Positions 8,819-17,408 of a stretch of DNA of 64,000 nucleotides are shown one piece after another. The notes below the pieces were generated by a model. The model searched no databases and was not told the DNA's origin. It saw only the letters and a program-made list of their open reading frames with translations. Positions within the stretch are counted from its first letter, which is position 1. Each line of letters begins with the position of its first letter. The position numbers and the translations under genes were made by a program. The DNA comes from JAQBZY01 sp038117205 (GTDB lineage Bacteria; Pseudomonadota; Alphaproteobacteria; Rhodospirillales; Casp-alpha2), in NCBI GenBank assembly GCA_038117205.1, contig JAYOFL010000002.1:1-64000 (forward strand). The letters run 5' to 3'.

Positions 8819-9787
8819 ATGTCGCGATTCCTCGCCGAGCGCCTGCTGCACGCCGCCATCGTCCTCGGCGTCATGTCCTTCGTGATCTACGCCCTGATCG
8901 GTCTGATGCCGGGCGATCCGGTCGATCTGATGATCAGCGCCGACCCGAAGATCACGTCCGCCGACGCGGAACGGCTCAGGGCCCTCTACGGTCTCGACCA
9001 GCCGATCTGGAGCCGTTATCTGAACTGGCTCACGGCGGCGCTCGCCGGCGACTTCGGCTATTCCCGGCTCTATGCGCAGCCGGTGTTCGCCGCCATCCTG
9101 CCGGCCCTCGCCAACACGCTGACGCTGCTGGTCACGGCGTTCTGCCTGGCCCTCGTCGTCGCGCTGCCGGCCGGCATCTTCGCCGCGACGCGGCAGTACT
9201 CCCTCGCCGACTACGGCATCAACCTCGCCGCCTTCGCCGGCATCTCCATGCCGCCCTTCTGGCTCGGCATCCTGTTGATCCTGCTGTTCGCCGTCGTGCT
9301 CGGATGGCTGCCGGCGGGCGGCACGGCGGAAGCGGCCGGCGCCGTCGGCTTCTGGGCCGGCGCCAAGTACCTGGTGCTGCCGGTCGCCAGCCTCACCATC
9401 GCCGGCATCGGCGGCCATACCCGCTACATGCGTGCCGCCATGATCGAGACGCTGCGCCAGGATTACATCCGCACCGCCCGCGCCAAGGGTCTCGGCGAGC
9501 GCGACGTCGTGCTCGGCCACGCGCTCCGCAACGCCATGATCCCGGTCGTCACCGTCATCGCCCTCGATCTCGGCGTGCTGTTCTCGGGCGCGCTGATCAC
9601 CGAGACGGTCTTTTCCTATCCCGGCATGGGCAAGCTGATCTTCGACGCCGTCATGGGGAACGACTACAACCTCGCACTGGTCGGGCTCCTGATGGCAACG
9701 GCGCTGACGCTGGCCGGCAATCTGCTGGCGGACGTGGCCTACGCGGCCCTCGATCCCCGCATTTCGTTCGAAAGCCTGGAGCCGTGA
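8819..9787 (+). CDS. ABC transporter permease (DppB/OppB type)
   Basis: 322 residues with six membrane segments. It starts MSRFLAERLLHAAIVLGVMSF with the typical LMPGDPVD motif in the first periplasmic loop. The cytoplasmic EAA loop is RTARAKGLGERDVVLGHALRNAM. It forms the membrane channel together with the overlapping downstream permease. Its substrate should match that of the binding protein upstream. The family is certain; the transported compound is not. Confidence 0.88.
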   Translation: MSRFLAERLLHAAIVLGVMSFVIYALIGLMPGDPVDLMISADPKITSADAERLRALYGLDQPIWSRYLNWLTAALAGDFGYSRLYAQPVFAAILPALANTLTLLVTAFCLALVVALPAGIFAATRQYSLADYGINLAAFAGISMPPFWLGILLILLFAVVLGWLPAGGTAEAAGAVGFWAGAKYLVLPVASLTIAGIGGHTRYMRAAMIETLRQDYIRTARAKGLGERDVVLGHALRNAMIPVVTVIALDLGVLFSGALITETVFSYPGMGKLIFDAVMGNDYNLALVGLLMATALTLAGNLLADVAYAALDPRISFESLEP

Positions 9788-10707
9788 GCGGCGCCGCCGC
9801 CATCACCCAGCCGGGCCGCGGCCTCGTGCTGCAACGTTTCATGCGCCATCGCATGGCGATCGCCAGCCTTTGCGTGCTCTCCGTCCTGGCGTTTGTTTGT
9901 TTTTCCGCGCCGTTGATCGAGGCGGCACTCGGCCTCGACGCCGAGGCGGTCGATCTGTTCGCCCGCTACCGGCCGGCAAGCGCGGCGCACCCGCTCGGCA
10001 CGGACGAACTGGGGCGCGACGTGCTGCTGCGGCTGCTCTACGGCGGGCGCGTGTCGCTGATCGTCGGCCTGACGGCGGCGGCGGCGGCGGCCGTTATCGG
10101 CACCGCCGTCGGCCTCGTCGCCGGATATTTCGGCGGCCGGTTCGACGCGCTCCTGATGCGGATCACCGACGGCGTCATCGCGCTGCCGCTGCTGCCGCTG
10201 CTGATCGTTCTCGCCGCCGTCGATCTCGGCAAGCTCGGCCTGCCCGCCGCGATCACCGACGCCGAGAGCGTGAGCCTTTATCGCATCGTCGCCATCGTCG
10301 CGCTGGTCGGCTGGACGACGGTGGCGCGCCTCGTGCGCGGCACGGCGCTCTCCATCAAGGCGCGCCCGTTCGTGCTGGCGGCGCGCGCCCAGGGCGCCGG
10401 CGCGGCCAGGATCATGCTCCGGCATATCCTGCCGAACCTGGCGACGCCGATCATCGTCGCGACGACGCTCAGCATCGGCAACGTGATCCTGTTGGAATCC
10501 GTGCTGAGCTTTTTAGGCCTCGGCATCCAGCCGCCGCTGCCGAGCTGGGGCAATCTGCTGACCGGCGCGCAGGAGACCATCTGGCAGGCGCCCGGCCTCG
10601 CCTTCTATCCCGGCCTCGCCATCTTCGTCACCGTGATCGCCTTCAACTTCGTCGGCGACGGTCTGCAGGACGCGCTCGACCCCCGGGCCACCGACCGGCG
10701 TTCCTGA
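9784..10707 (+). CDS. ABC transporter permease (DppC/OppC type)
   Basis: 307 residues from GTG 9784, whose GTGA overlaps the upstream stop, a sign of translational coupling. Features: cytoplasmic N-terminus, TM1 (MAIASLCVLSVLAFVCFSAP), HPLGTDELGRDVLLRLLYGGRVSL, which is a DppC hallmark, the EAA loop LAARAQGAGAARIMLRHILPNL, and the C-terminal GDGLQDALDPR typical of the family. No ATP-binding subunits follow; the next gene is on the opposite strand. The ATPases must be encoded elsewhere or shared with another system. Confidence 0.88.
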   Translation: MSGAAAITQPGRGLVLQRFMRHRMAIASLCVLSVLAFVCFSAPLIEAALGLDAEAVDLFARYRPASAAHPLGTDELGRDVLLRLLYGGRVSLIVGLTAAAAAAVIGTAVGLVAGYFGGRFDALLMRITDGVIALPLLPLLIVLAAVDLGKLGLPAAITDAESVSLYRIVAIVALVGWTTVARLVRGTALSIKARPFVLAARAQGAGAARIMLRHILPNLATPIIVATTLSIGNVILLESVLSFLGLGIQPPLPSWGNLLTGAQETIWQAPGLAFYPGLAIFVTVIAFNFVGDGLQDALDPRATDRRS

Positions 10708-10743
10708 GGTCCGGTTCTTAAACACGCCATCCGGAAACGCGAA

Positions 10744-10767
10744 GGGCGCGGGGTTTCCCCCGCGCCC
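10744..10767. terminator. GC-rich hairpin between convergent genes
   Basis: Arms GGGCGCGGGG (10744-10753) and CCCCGCGCCC (10758-10767) pair perfectly over 10 bp around a TTTC loop. It lies between the converging ABC permease and universal stress genes, as expected for a bidirectional terminator, though neither side has a long T tract. Confidence 0.6.
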
Positions 10768-10789
10768 GTCACGTGGATGCCGCGCCGGA

Positions 10790-11626
10790 TCAGTGCGACA
10801 TCAGGAGCGGTATCGTCGCCCGTTCGATGAGCGTGTCGGTGACGCCGCCCAGGATCAACTCGCCGATCCGCGCATGCCCGTAGCCGCCGGACACCAGCAG
10901 GTCGGCCTTGATGTCGCGGCAGTATTCGAGGATCGCGTCACCGACCGACTGGCCGGCCGGCTTGATGTTCTTCAACTCGACCTCGACGTTGTGCGACGCC
11001 AGATACTGCGTGTAGTCGGCGCCCGGCACGTCGCCGATGCCCCGCGCGCCCGGCTTCGGGCCGACGGTGAGGACGTGCACCTCGTCGGCGTCGTGCAACA
11101 GCGGCATGGCGTCGCGCCCGGCGCGGGCGGCCTGCATGCTGCCGTCCCAGGCGACGACAATCTTCTTGCCGATGGTGTCGCTGGTCCAGCGGTGCGGCAC
11201 CATCAGCACCGGCGCACCGGCGCCGAGCACCACATGGTCGGCGACGTCGCGGCGCGCCCCGGCGCCGTCGTCTTCCTTGTTCGGCTGCATGATGGCCGCG
11301 ATGTCGGCATAGCGGGAATGCAGGCAGATGGATTCCGCGATCTGCGAATCGCCGCGGCGGACATCGAACGGCACGCCCTCGGCCTCGGCCATCTTGCGGA
11401 AGGCGTTCATGGAGTCCTCGGCCGTCTCTTCCACCTGCTTGAGGTGCGTATCGAGAACTTCCGGCGGCAACTGCGCCTCGATGTAGGCCGGCAACTCGAA
11501 TGCCGTCCCGGCGTAGACGCCGACCAGCCGCGCGTTGTGCTTGCGGGCGAAACCGGCCACCGTCTTGACGAACGCTTCCTGGCCCTTCGAGCCATCCAGG
11601 TGAATGACGATTTCCTTGTAAGCCAT
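10790..11626 (-). CDS. Universal stress protein, tandem UspA domains
   Basis: 278 residues with two UspA folds. The first starts MAYKEIVIHLDGSKGQEA; the second begins near KKIVVAWDGSMQAARA (about residue 153). The second domain carries a recognisable nucleotide-binding motif, SGGYGHARIGELILGG, followed by ATIPLLMSH; the first lacks a clear equivalent. Such two-domain proteins are cytosolic and usually induced by starvation, oxygen limitation or respiratory stress. The start is supported by the strong AAAGGAG about 8 bp upstream. A box resembling an FNR/FixK site lies about 60 bp upstream (11686-11699), which fits anaerobic induction. Confidence 0.88.
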   Translation of the reverse strand: MAYKEIVIHLDGSKGQEAFVKTVAGFARKHNARLVGVYAGTAFELPAYIEAQLPPEVLDTHLKQVEETAEDSMNAFRKMAEAEGVPFDVRRGDSQIAESICLHSRYADIAAIMQPNKEDDGAGARRDVADHVVLGAGAPVLMVPHRWTSDTIGKKIVVAWDGSMQAARAGRDAMPLLHDADEVHVLTVGPKPGARGIGDVPGADYTQYLASHNVEVELKNIKPAGQSVGDAILEYCRDIKADLLVSGGYGHARIGELILGGVTDTLIERATIPLLMSH

Positions 11627-11685
11627 GGATATCTCCTTTCATTGGGTTGTTACCCATAGGAGAAGCCTGTTGCTTCCCGTTTTCC

Positions 11686-11699
11686 ATGATCCAGGTCAA
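11686..11699 (-). promoter_or_regulatory. Candidate FNR/FixK-type box upstream of the universal stress gene
   Basis: On the minus strand the sequence is TTGACCTGGATCAT, matching the family consensus TTGAT-N4-ATCAA at 8 of 10 defined positions. It lies about 60 bp upstream of the universal stress protein ATG, a usual place for activation. FNR/FixK control of such genes is known in proteobacteria; here it is inferred from the motif only. Confidence 0.45.
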
Positions 11700-11838
11700 T
11701 GCCTGATCGGTCATGCGGACCGCCTAGCCTGGGTTACGGACGGGTCCGGAACCGGGCCGGCAAAGTCCTGGACATTTGTCCGGTCATACGTGAGGATTCG
11801 GGCCTTCCACCACGCATAATTCTGAACGGGAGCCCGCC

Positions 11839-13227
11839 ATGACCGCCCTCGGTAATTCGGCCGCCAGCCGCGACATCGCCTACCACGTGCACGGTTACAC
11901 GAATTTGAAGGCGCACCAGGACAAGGGTCCGCTGATCATCACCGACGGGTATGGCATCCGCGTCATGGACGACGCCGGCAAGACCTACATCGAGGGCCTG
12001 GCCGGGCTCTGGTGCGTCGGCCTGGGTTACGGCGAACAGCGCCTGATCGACGCGGCGACGGACGCCATGCGGCGGCTCGCCTACTACCACGGCTTCAACC
12101 ACCGTTCGACGGAAGTGGTGATCGACCTGTCGGAACGCCTCGTCGGCATGGCGCCGGGGCGGCTCAAGCACGTGTTGTATGCGAACTCCGGTTCGGAAGC
12201 GACCGACCTCGCCGTCAAGCTGATCTGGTACTACCACAACGCCATCGGTAAGCCCGAGAAGAAGAAGATCATCTCGCGCATCCGCGGCTATCACGGCGTC
12301 ACGGTGGCGTCGGCGAGCCTCACCGGCCTCCCGCATCTGCACAAGGACTTCGACCTGCCGATCCAGCGCATCCTGCACACGTCCTGCCCGCACTACTACC
12401 GCTTCGGCAACGAGGGCGAGACGGAAGAGCAATTCGCGACCCGCTGCGCCGACGAGCTGGAAAAGCTGATCCTCGACGAAGGCCCGGACACGGTCGCCGC
12501 CATGTTCTGCGAGCCGGTCATGGGCGCCGGCGGCGTCATCGTGCCGCCGAAGACCTACTATGAGAAGATTCAGAAGGTCCTGAAGAAGTACGACGTCCTG
12601 CTGGTCGCCGACGAGGTCATCAACGGCTTCGGCCGCACCGGCAACATGTGGGGCTCGGAAACCTGCGACCTCGATCCGGACTTCCTGTCCTGCGCCAAGC
12701 AGTTGTCGTCGGCCTACGTGCCGATCTCGGCCTTGATGATTTCCGACAAGGTGTATGACGCGATGGTCGCGGAAAGCGAGAAGCTCGGCATCTTCGGGCA
12801 CGGCTCGACCTACGCCGGACATCCGGTCGCCGCCGCCGTGGCGCTGGAAACCCTCAAGATCTACGAGGAGCGCGATATCCTCGGCCACGTGCGCTCGAAC
12901 GTCGACCAGTTCCAGAAGCGCCTCCGGGCGTTGGCGGACCATCCGCTGGTCGGCGAAGCTCGCGGCTGCGGCCTGATGGGCGCGTTGGAACTGGTGAAGG
13001 ACAAGAAGAGCAAGGCCGCCTTCGATCCGTCGCAGAAGGTCGGTCCGGCGGCGGAAGCGCGCTGTCTGGAAAACGGCCTGATCGTCAGGGCCATCGGCGA
13101 CAATCTGGCTTTTTGCCCGCCGCTGGTTGCAACCTCGGCCGACATCGACCAGATATTCGACATCGCCGAGAAATCCCTCGATGAGGCGGAGGCCTGGGTC
13201 AGCGAGAAGTCGCTCCGGGCGGCGTAA
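11839..13227 (+). CDS. Class III aminotransferase (omega-amino acid / taurine-pyruvate type)
   Basis: 462 residues, fold-type I PLP enzyme. Visible motifs: NSGSEATDLAVKLI (PLP phosphate contact), RGYHGVTVASASLTG, the aspartate in LLVADEVINGFGRTG (PLP pyridine N), and the Schiff-base lysine in SCAKQLSSAYVPISA. The start segment SRDIAYHVHGYTNLKAHQDKG and the length match omega-amino acid:pyruvate transaminases. The acceptor is usually pyruvate and the donor a terminal amine such as beta-alanine, taurine or a polyamine; sequence alone does not decide. A GGAG sequence lies upstream of ATG 11839. It stands alone on its strand, flanked by palindromic repeats. Confidence 0.85.
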   Translation: MTALGNSAASRDIAYHVHGYTNLKAHQDKGPLIITDGYGIRVMDDAGKTYIEGLAGLWCVGLGYGEQRLIDAATDAMRRLAYYHGFNHRSTEVVIDLSERLVGMAPGRLKHVLYANSGSEATDLAVKLIWYYHNAIGKPEKKKIISRIRGYHGVTVASASLTGLPHLHKDFDLPIQRILHTSCPHYYRFGNEGETEEQFATRCADELEKLILDEGPDTVAAMFCEPVMGAGGVIVPPKTYYEKIQKVLKKYDVLLVADEVINGFGRTGNMWGSETCDLDPDFLSCAKQLSSAYVPISALMISDKVYDAMVAESEKLGIFGHGSTYAGHPVAAAVALETLKIYEERDILGHVRSNVDQFQKRLRALADHPLVGEARGCGLMGALELVKDKKSKAAFDPSQKVGPAAEARCLENGLIVRAIGDNLAFCPPLVATSADIDQIFDIAEKSLDEAEAWVSEKSLRAA

Positions 13228-13242
13228 GCCTTCCGTCGGAGT

Positions 13243-13344
13243 GTGGACCCCGGGACGAGCCCGGGGTGACGAATGAGTGGGGACGTGGCGCTTAGCTTCA
13301 TCCCCGTCATTCCGGGCTGAGCGTAGCGAAGTCCCGGAATCCAC
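13243..13344. repeat. Two palindromic elements of different subtypes
   Basis: 13243-13270 is the GTGGACCCCGG...CCGGGGTGAC type. 13306-13344 is the GTCATTCCGGG...CCCGGAATCCAC type with a longer loop. They lie in the 231-bp gap downstream of the aminotransferase gene. The same two subtypes are joined inside imuB at 1036-1147, which suggests that they can move or amplify as a composite unit. Confidence 0.8.
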
Positions 13345-13458
13345 TGTCGACGAGGGGAACCGGACCCGGACGAAATTCGGGGCAGGCACGCGCGGGGTGA
13401 CGGGGCTGGACTTTTAAGTTGCGAACGGTTATCATCTTCTAAAGGTGAGATTCGAACC

Positions 13459-13992
13459 ATGTATGCCGACAACACACTGACGCCGAAGGAAGCCACCCGG
13501 CTCTGCGCGCTCGGAGTTCTGAGCGGCGGCGCGTTGTCCTATGCGGAGCTCGTGCAGTCGGTGCGACACTTCGTCAGCCATGTCATGGGGCCGTCCCTGG
13601 ATGTGCTCGGCACCTCGGTCGAGTTGCTTAAGTACGAAGGTCTGGTGCGCTCCGTCGAAGGGTCCGGCGACAAGGCGCGCCTGGAAATCACCGACAAGGG
13701 CCGGGCCGAACTGATCGAGCTTCTGAGCGCCAACCTGCGGGCGTCGGAGAACGACCTCAACAAGTTGATCGTCGCCCTCAAGTTCCGCCATCTCGACCTG
13801 TTGGACCGCGACGCGCGGGTGCAGCAGATTGACATGCTGGCGCATGCGGTGGACGCGGAAATGGCGCGGTTGGAAGACCTCCGCACGCATCACGCCGCCG
13901 ACGGCGGTCATCTGATCGAATGGCTCGACCGCGAAATCGAGGATTTGGCGCGTCGTCGCGATTGGTTGGAAGCGAAGCGCGAACGCGTCTAA
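13459..13992 (+). CDS. PadR-like winged-helix transcriptional regulator
   Basis: 177 residues. Residues about 8-85 look like a winged helix (LTPKEATRLCALGVLSGGALSYAEL, then a wing near YEGLVRSVEGSGDKARLEITDKGRAEL). The rest is helical and charged (residues about 95-175), as in the PadR dimerisation arm. The stretch LEITDKGRAEL is typical of PadR wings. PadR proteins are mostly repressors of detoxification or multidrug genes. No adjacent target is obvious. It converges with the PilZ gene and the two stop codons overlap by 4 bp. The family call is by pattern only. Confidence 0.6.
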   Translation: MYADNTLTPKEATRLCALGVLSGGALSYAELVQSVRHFVSHVMGPSLDVLGTSVELLKYEGLVRSVEGSGDKARLEITDKGRAELIELLSANLRASENDLNKLIVALKFRHLDLLDRDARVQQIDMLAHAVDAEMARLEDLRTHHAADGGHLIEWLDREIEDLARRRDWLEAKRERV

Positions 13993-14336
13993 TTGGGCGC
14001 GCCCCCGGCGCCCCTTTCCTTGCGATCAAGGAATTTCAGTATCTTCGGCCACGTGCTCGACGGCGCGTTGTAATGGAGCGCGAACTGATCGCCGCCGGCG
14101 CGGACGACATTGCCGTGCACGACCATGCGCGCGGTACGCCCCATCAACTGGACGTTCAACGATACCTCGATCTCGGCCCCGGTCGGCGGCACGTCGCCGG
14201 CGATGGCGAGCCGGAGCCCGTGTTCCGAAATGTCCATCACGTCGCAGGCGCGATGCCGGAAATCGGCGGTGATGCTCCTGAGGTCGTAACGGACCTCGCT
14301 TCGCCGCTGCTCCCCACCCGATTGCACCCCGACCAT
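13989..14336 (-). CDS. PilZ-domain protein (c-di-GMP receptor-like)
   Basis: 115 residues, essentially one PilZ domain. The RxxxR motif is in EQRRSEVRYDL and the (D/N)xSxxG equivalent is DVMDISEHGLRL. Beta strands follow, ending in an amphipathic helix. PilZ domains bind cyclic di-GMP and alter motility, polysaccharide synthesis or transcription. The start ATG at 14336 follows GAGGAC. The upstream gene (TauD-type dioxygenase) ends 14 bp before it on the same strand, so they may be co-transcribed by read-through. Confidence 0.78.
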   Translation of the reverse strand: MVGVQSGGEQRRSEVRYDLRSITADFRHRACDVMDISEHGLRLAIAGDVPPTGAEIEVSLNVQLMGRTARMVVHGNVVRAGGDQFALHYNAPSSTWPKILKFLDRKERGAGGAPN

Positions 14337-14350
14337 GTCCTCGCCCTCAC

Positions 14351-15193
14351 CTATGCCGCCAACAGCGCCCGGTCGGTGCAGCCGACAATCATGCGGAGCT
14401 TCCGCATCGGCTCCTTGTAGCCGGCGACGGCGCAATGCATGGAGGCCCGATTGTCGAGGACGACGAGTTGCCGCGTCGACCACTTGTGGCGGTACTGAAA
14501 GGCGGGATTGAGCTGGTGCTCGAACAGTTCCGCCAGCAGCGCGTCGCTGTCCGCCCGGTCCATGCCCTTGATGCACATGGTGAAGCCCGGATTGACGAAC
14601 AGAATTTTCTTTCCCGTCAGCGGATGCGTGCGCACCACCGGATGCATGACGTCCGGCGTGCGGGCGCGCTGCGCCTCGCTCAAATCCGTGATGGCGCCGC
14701 CGCCGTTCCAGCCGTAGCGGTGAATGCCGACGAGCCCCTCGATCTGGCGCTTCATGGCGTCCGAAAGCGCGTCGTAGGCCAACTGCGTGCTGGCGACCAT
14801 GGTGTCGCCGCCGTCCGACGGCACGTGCGTGGCGTAGAGGAAGATCGCATCCGACGGCGTCGCCGTGTAGGACAGATCGGAATGCCAGAAGGCACCGGCC
14901 GGCTTCTTGGTCTTGCGCGATTCCTCGTTCCCCATGTTCGCCGTGATGATCGACATGTCGGACGAGATCGGGTGGTGGTACTGATCCAGGATATGCGGCT
15001 GCAACGGCCCGAAACCGCGGCCCAATCGCAGCAGCCATTCCGGATTCTCGTCGAGATCGTTGACCACGACCGCCGTGTGCGCTGCGAGTGCGGTCCGGAA
15101 GTCCGCGATATCCGCGTCGGTCAGCGGCCGGTCGGTGGACAGGCCCTCGACGACCGCGCCGAAGGGACCATCCAGTGGTTTCACGTCGATCAT
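14351..15193 (-). CDS. TauD/TfdA-family Fe(II)/2-oxoglutarate dioxygenase
   Basis: 280 residues. The iron ligands are H104 and D106 (FWHSDLSYTA) and H253 (DNRASMHCAVAGY); R264/R267 (PMRKLRM) fits the 2-oxoglutarate-binding arginine. The family includes taurine, alkylsulfonate and 2,4-D dioxygenases, so the natural substrate could be a sulfonate, carboxylate or phenoxy compound. ATG 15193 is chosen over one five codons upstream because GGAGG is well placed before it. The ilvD gene lies 33 bp upstream on the same strand. The window also encodes sulfolactate and sulfite metabolism, which makes a sulfonate plausible but unproven. Confidence 0.82.
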   Translation of the reverse strand: MIDVKPLDGPFGAVVEGLSTDRPLTDADIADFRTALAAHTAVVVNDLDENPEWLLRLGRGFGPLQPHILDQYHHPISSDMSIITANMGNEESRKTKKPAGAFWHSDLSYTATPSDAIFLYATHVPSDGGDTMVASTQLAYDALSDAMKRQIEGLVGIHRYGWNGGGAITDLSEAQRARTPDVMHPVVRTHPLTGKKILFVNPGFTMCIKGMDRADSDALLAELFEHQLNPAFQYRHKWSTRQLVVLDNRASMHCAVAGYKEPMRKLRMIVGCTDRALLAA

Positions 15194-15226
15194 CGAAGAG
15201 CCTCCCAACTCCTTATGTCGATGCCT

Positions 15227-17092
15227 CTATTCCGCGGCGAGCTTGCGCCCCGTGATCTGCGTGATGTCGCGCACCGCGCCTCGGGACGCTGAAGTCGCCA
15301 ACAGACCATACGCCTTCAGCGCCTGCGAAACCACACGCTCTCGATTTGGCTGCCAGCCTTGCGCGCCCTTGGCGTTCATGGCGTCGCGGCGGCGCTGCAA
15401 CTCGGCCGGCTCGACGGCCAGATGCACCTTCCGCTTCGGGATATCGAATTCGACGATGTCGCCTTCCTGGATCAGGCCGATGGCGCCGCCTTCCGCCGCT
15501 TCCGGGCTGACGTGGCCGACGGAAAGGCCGCTGGAGCCGCCGGAGAACCGGCCGTCGGTGATCAGCGCGCAATCCTTACCGAGCCCCATCGACTTGATGT
15601 AGCTGGTCGGATACAGCATTTCCTGCATGCCGGGGCCGCCCTTCGGGCCTTCGTAGCGGACCACCACCACGTCGCCCTTCTTGACCTTGCCGCCGAGGAT
15701 CTTGGCGATCGCCTCCTCCTGGCTTTCGCAGATCACGGCCGGTCCCTTGAACACCAGACATTCCTTCGGCACGCCCGCCGTCTTCACGACGCAGCCGTCC
15801 TCGGCGATGTTGCCGTAGAGGACGCCCAAGCCGCCGTCCGGGCTGTACGGATGCTCGACGTCGCGGATGCAGCCGCCCTCGCGGTCGAGATCGAGGCTGT
15901 TGTAGCGCTTCGACTGGCTGAACGCCTCCGTCGTGATGACGTTGCCGGGCGCGGCCATGTAGAACTTGAGGATGCTCTCGTCCTTGGTGCGGCGCACGTC
16001 GAAGGTGTCGATGGCGTCGCCGATGGTCTTCAGGTGCACGGTCGGGTTGTCGCGGTGCAGAAGCCCCGCCCGCTCCAGCTCGCCCATGATGCCCATGATG
16101 CCGCCGGCGCGGTGGAAGTCTTCCATGTGATAGACGTTGGTCGACGGCGACAGCTTGGAAAGGTGCGGCACCTTGCGGCTGAGCGCGTCGATGTCCTGGA
16201 TGCCGAAACCGACCTCGCCTTCCTGCGCCATCGCGAGCAGATGCAGGATGGTGTTGGACGAACCGCCCATGGCGATGTCCACCGTCATGGCGTTCTCGAA
16301 GCCCTTGCGCGACCCGATGGCGCGCGGCAGCACGCTTTCGTCGTCCTGCTCGTAGTAGCGCTTGCAGAGATCGACGATGGTGCGGCCAGCCTTCAGGAAC
16401 AGTTCCTTGCGGTCCGCGTGCGTCGCCAGGATGGAACCGTTGCCGGGCAGCGCCAGACCGATGGCTTCCGCCAGGCAGTTCATCGAATTGGCCGTGAACA
16501 TGCCGGAGCACGACCCGCAGGTCGGACAGGCGGAACGTTCGTACTTGAGCGCGTCGGCGTCCGACGTGGTCGGCGCGGCGGCGACGATCATGGCGTCGAT
16601 CAGGTCGGCCTTCTGTTCCTTGCCGTCGACGACCATCTTGCCGGCTTCCATCGGACCGCCGGACACGAACACGGTCGGAATGTTGAGCCGCATGGCCGCC
16701 ATCAGCATGCCGGGCGTGATCTTGTCGCAGTTGGAGATGCAGACCAGCGCGTCGGCGCAGTGCGCGTTGACCATGTACTCGACGGCGTCGGCGATCAGCT
16801 CGCGGCTCGGCAGCGAATACAGCATGCCGCCGTGCCCCATGGCGATGCCGTCGTCGACGGCGATGGTGTTGAATTCCTTGGCGACGGCGCCGGCCGCTTC
16901 GATCTCGCGGGCGACCATCTGACCGAGATCCTTGAGGTGCACGTGGCCGGGCACGAACTGCGTGAAGGAGTTGGCGATGGCGATGATCGGCTTGCCGAAA
17001 TCCTCGTCCTTCATGCCCGTCGCGCGCCAAAGGCCGCGGGCGCCGGCCATGTTGCGGCCGTGCGTGGTGGTTCTCGATCTCAGTTGCGGCAT
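15227..17092 (-). CDS. ilvD: Dihydroxy-acid dehydratase
   Basis: 621 residues, the full length for the long (E. coli-type) IlvD. It dehydrates 2,3-dihydroxy-isovalerate and -methylvalerate to the 2-oxo acids of valine and isoleucine synthesis. The Fe-S ligands C122 (CISNCDKITPGM) and C195 (CPTCGSCSGMFTANSMNCL) are present, as is the C-terminal GRFSGGSSGLSVGHVSPEA. It starts MPQLRSRTTTHGRNMAGARGL, which is the standard N-terminus. Downstream is the TauD-type gene, with a 33-bp gap. No other ilv genes are nearby. Confidence 0.95.
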   Translation of the reverse strand: MPQLRSRTTTHGRNMAGARGLWRATGMKDEDFGKPIIAIANSFTQFVPGHVHLKDLGQMVAREIEAAGAVAKEFNTIAVDDGIAMGHGGMLYSLPSRELIADAVEYMVNAHCADALVCISNCDKITPGMLMAAMRLNIPTVFVSGGPMEAGKMVVDGKEQKADLIDAMIVAAAPTTSDADALKYERSACPTCGSCSGMFTANSMNCLAEAIGLALPGNGSILATHADRKELFLKAGRTIVDLCKRYYEQDDESVLPRAIGSRKGFENAMTVDIAMGGSSNTILHLLAMAQEGEVGFGIQDIDALSRKVPHLSKLSPSTNVYHMEDFHRAGGIMGIMGELERAGLLHRDNPTVHLKTIGDAIDTFDVRRTKDESILKFYMAAPGNVITTEAFSQSKRYNSLDLDREGGCIRDVEHPYSPDGGLGVLYGNIAEDGCVVKTAGVPKECLVFKGPAVICESQEEAIAKILGGKVKKGDVVVVRYEGPKGGPGMQEMLYPTSYIKSMGLGKDCALITDGRFSGGSSGLSVGHVSPEAAEGGAIGLIQEGDIVEFDIPKRKVHLAVEPAELQRRRDAMNAKGAQGWQPNRERVVSQALKAYGLLATSASRGAVRDITQITGRKLAAE

Positions 17093-17408
17093 CGTCCGTT
17101 CCTCCCGTCGTTCCCAGAACGAGGTCGGAGATTACCCCAGGCCCGCCGCCGTTGCCAGCGTCGACGGGGGCCGAACCGTAACAAGTCCGTTGCCGCTTCG
17201 GCACAACTATCCATTGAAATATCAATGACTTCCGTGGGGTCTTTCGGCCCGGCCGACGGAATGTTTCCGATGACCGGGCCGATCCGCCAGAACCGTTTCC
17301 CGGACCCCGGACCGGGCGCAACAAACCGTCCCGACAGGCTTTGCCTATCGGCATTGCCACCCGCCGCTCAGCCCGCATAATCCCCTCGACCGACCGAGGG
17401 AGGACACC
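17093..17408. other. Intergenic region between divergent ilvD and the class V aminotransferase gene
   Basis: 316 bp that must hold both promoters. I see no gene, hairpin terminator or palindromic repeat of the families found elsewhere. The only symmetric site is ATTGAAATATCAAT (17213-17226), with 5-bp arms and a 4-bp centre, too short to assign to a regulator. The region is GC-rich except around that site. Confidence 0.6.

Noticed and set aside
17213..17226. ATTGAAATATCAAT as an FNR/CRP site between ilvD and the aminotransferase gene
   Set aside because: The TTGA and TCAA halves are separated by 4 bp, not the 6 bp needed for FNR/CRP spacing.
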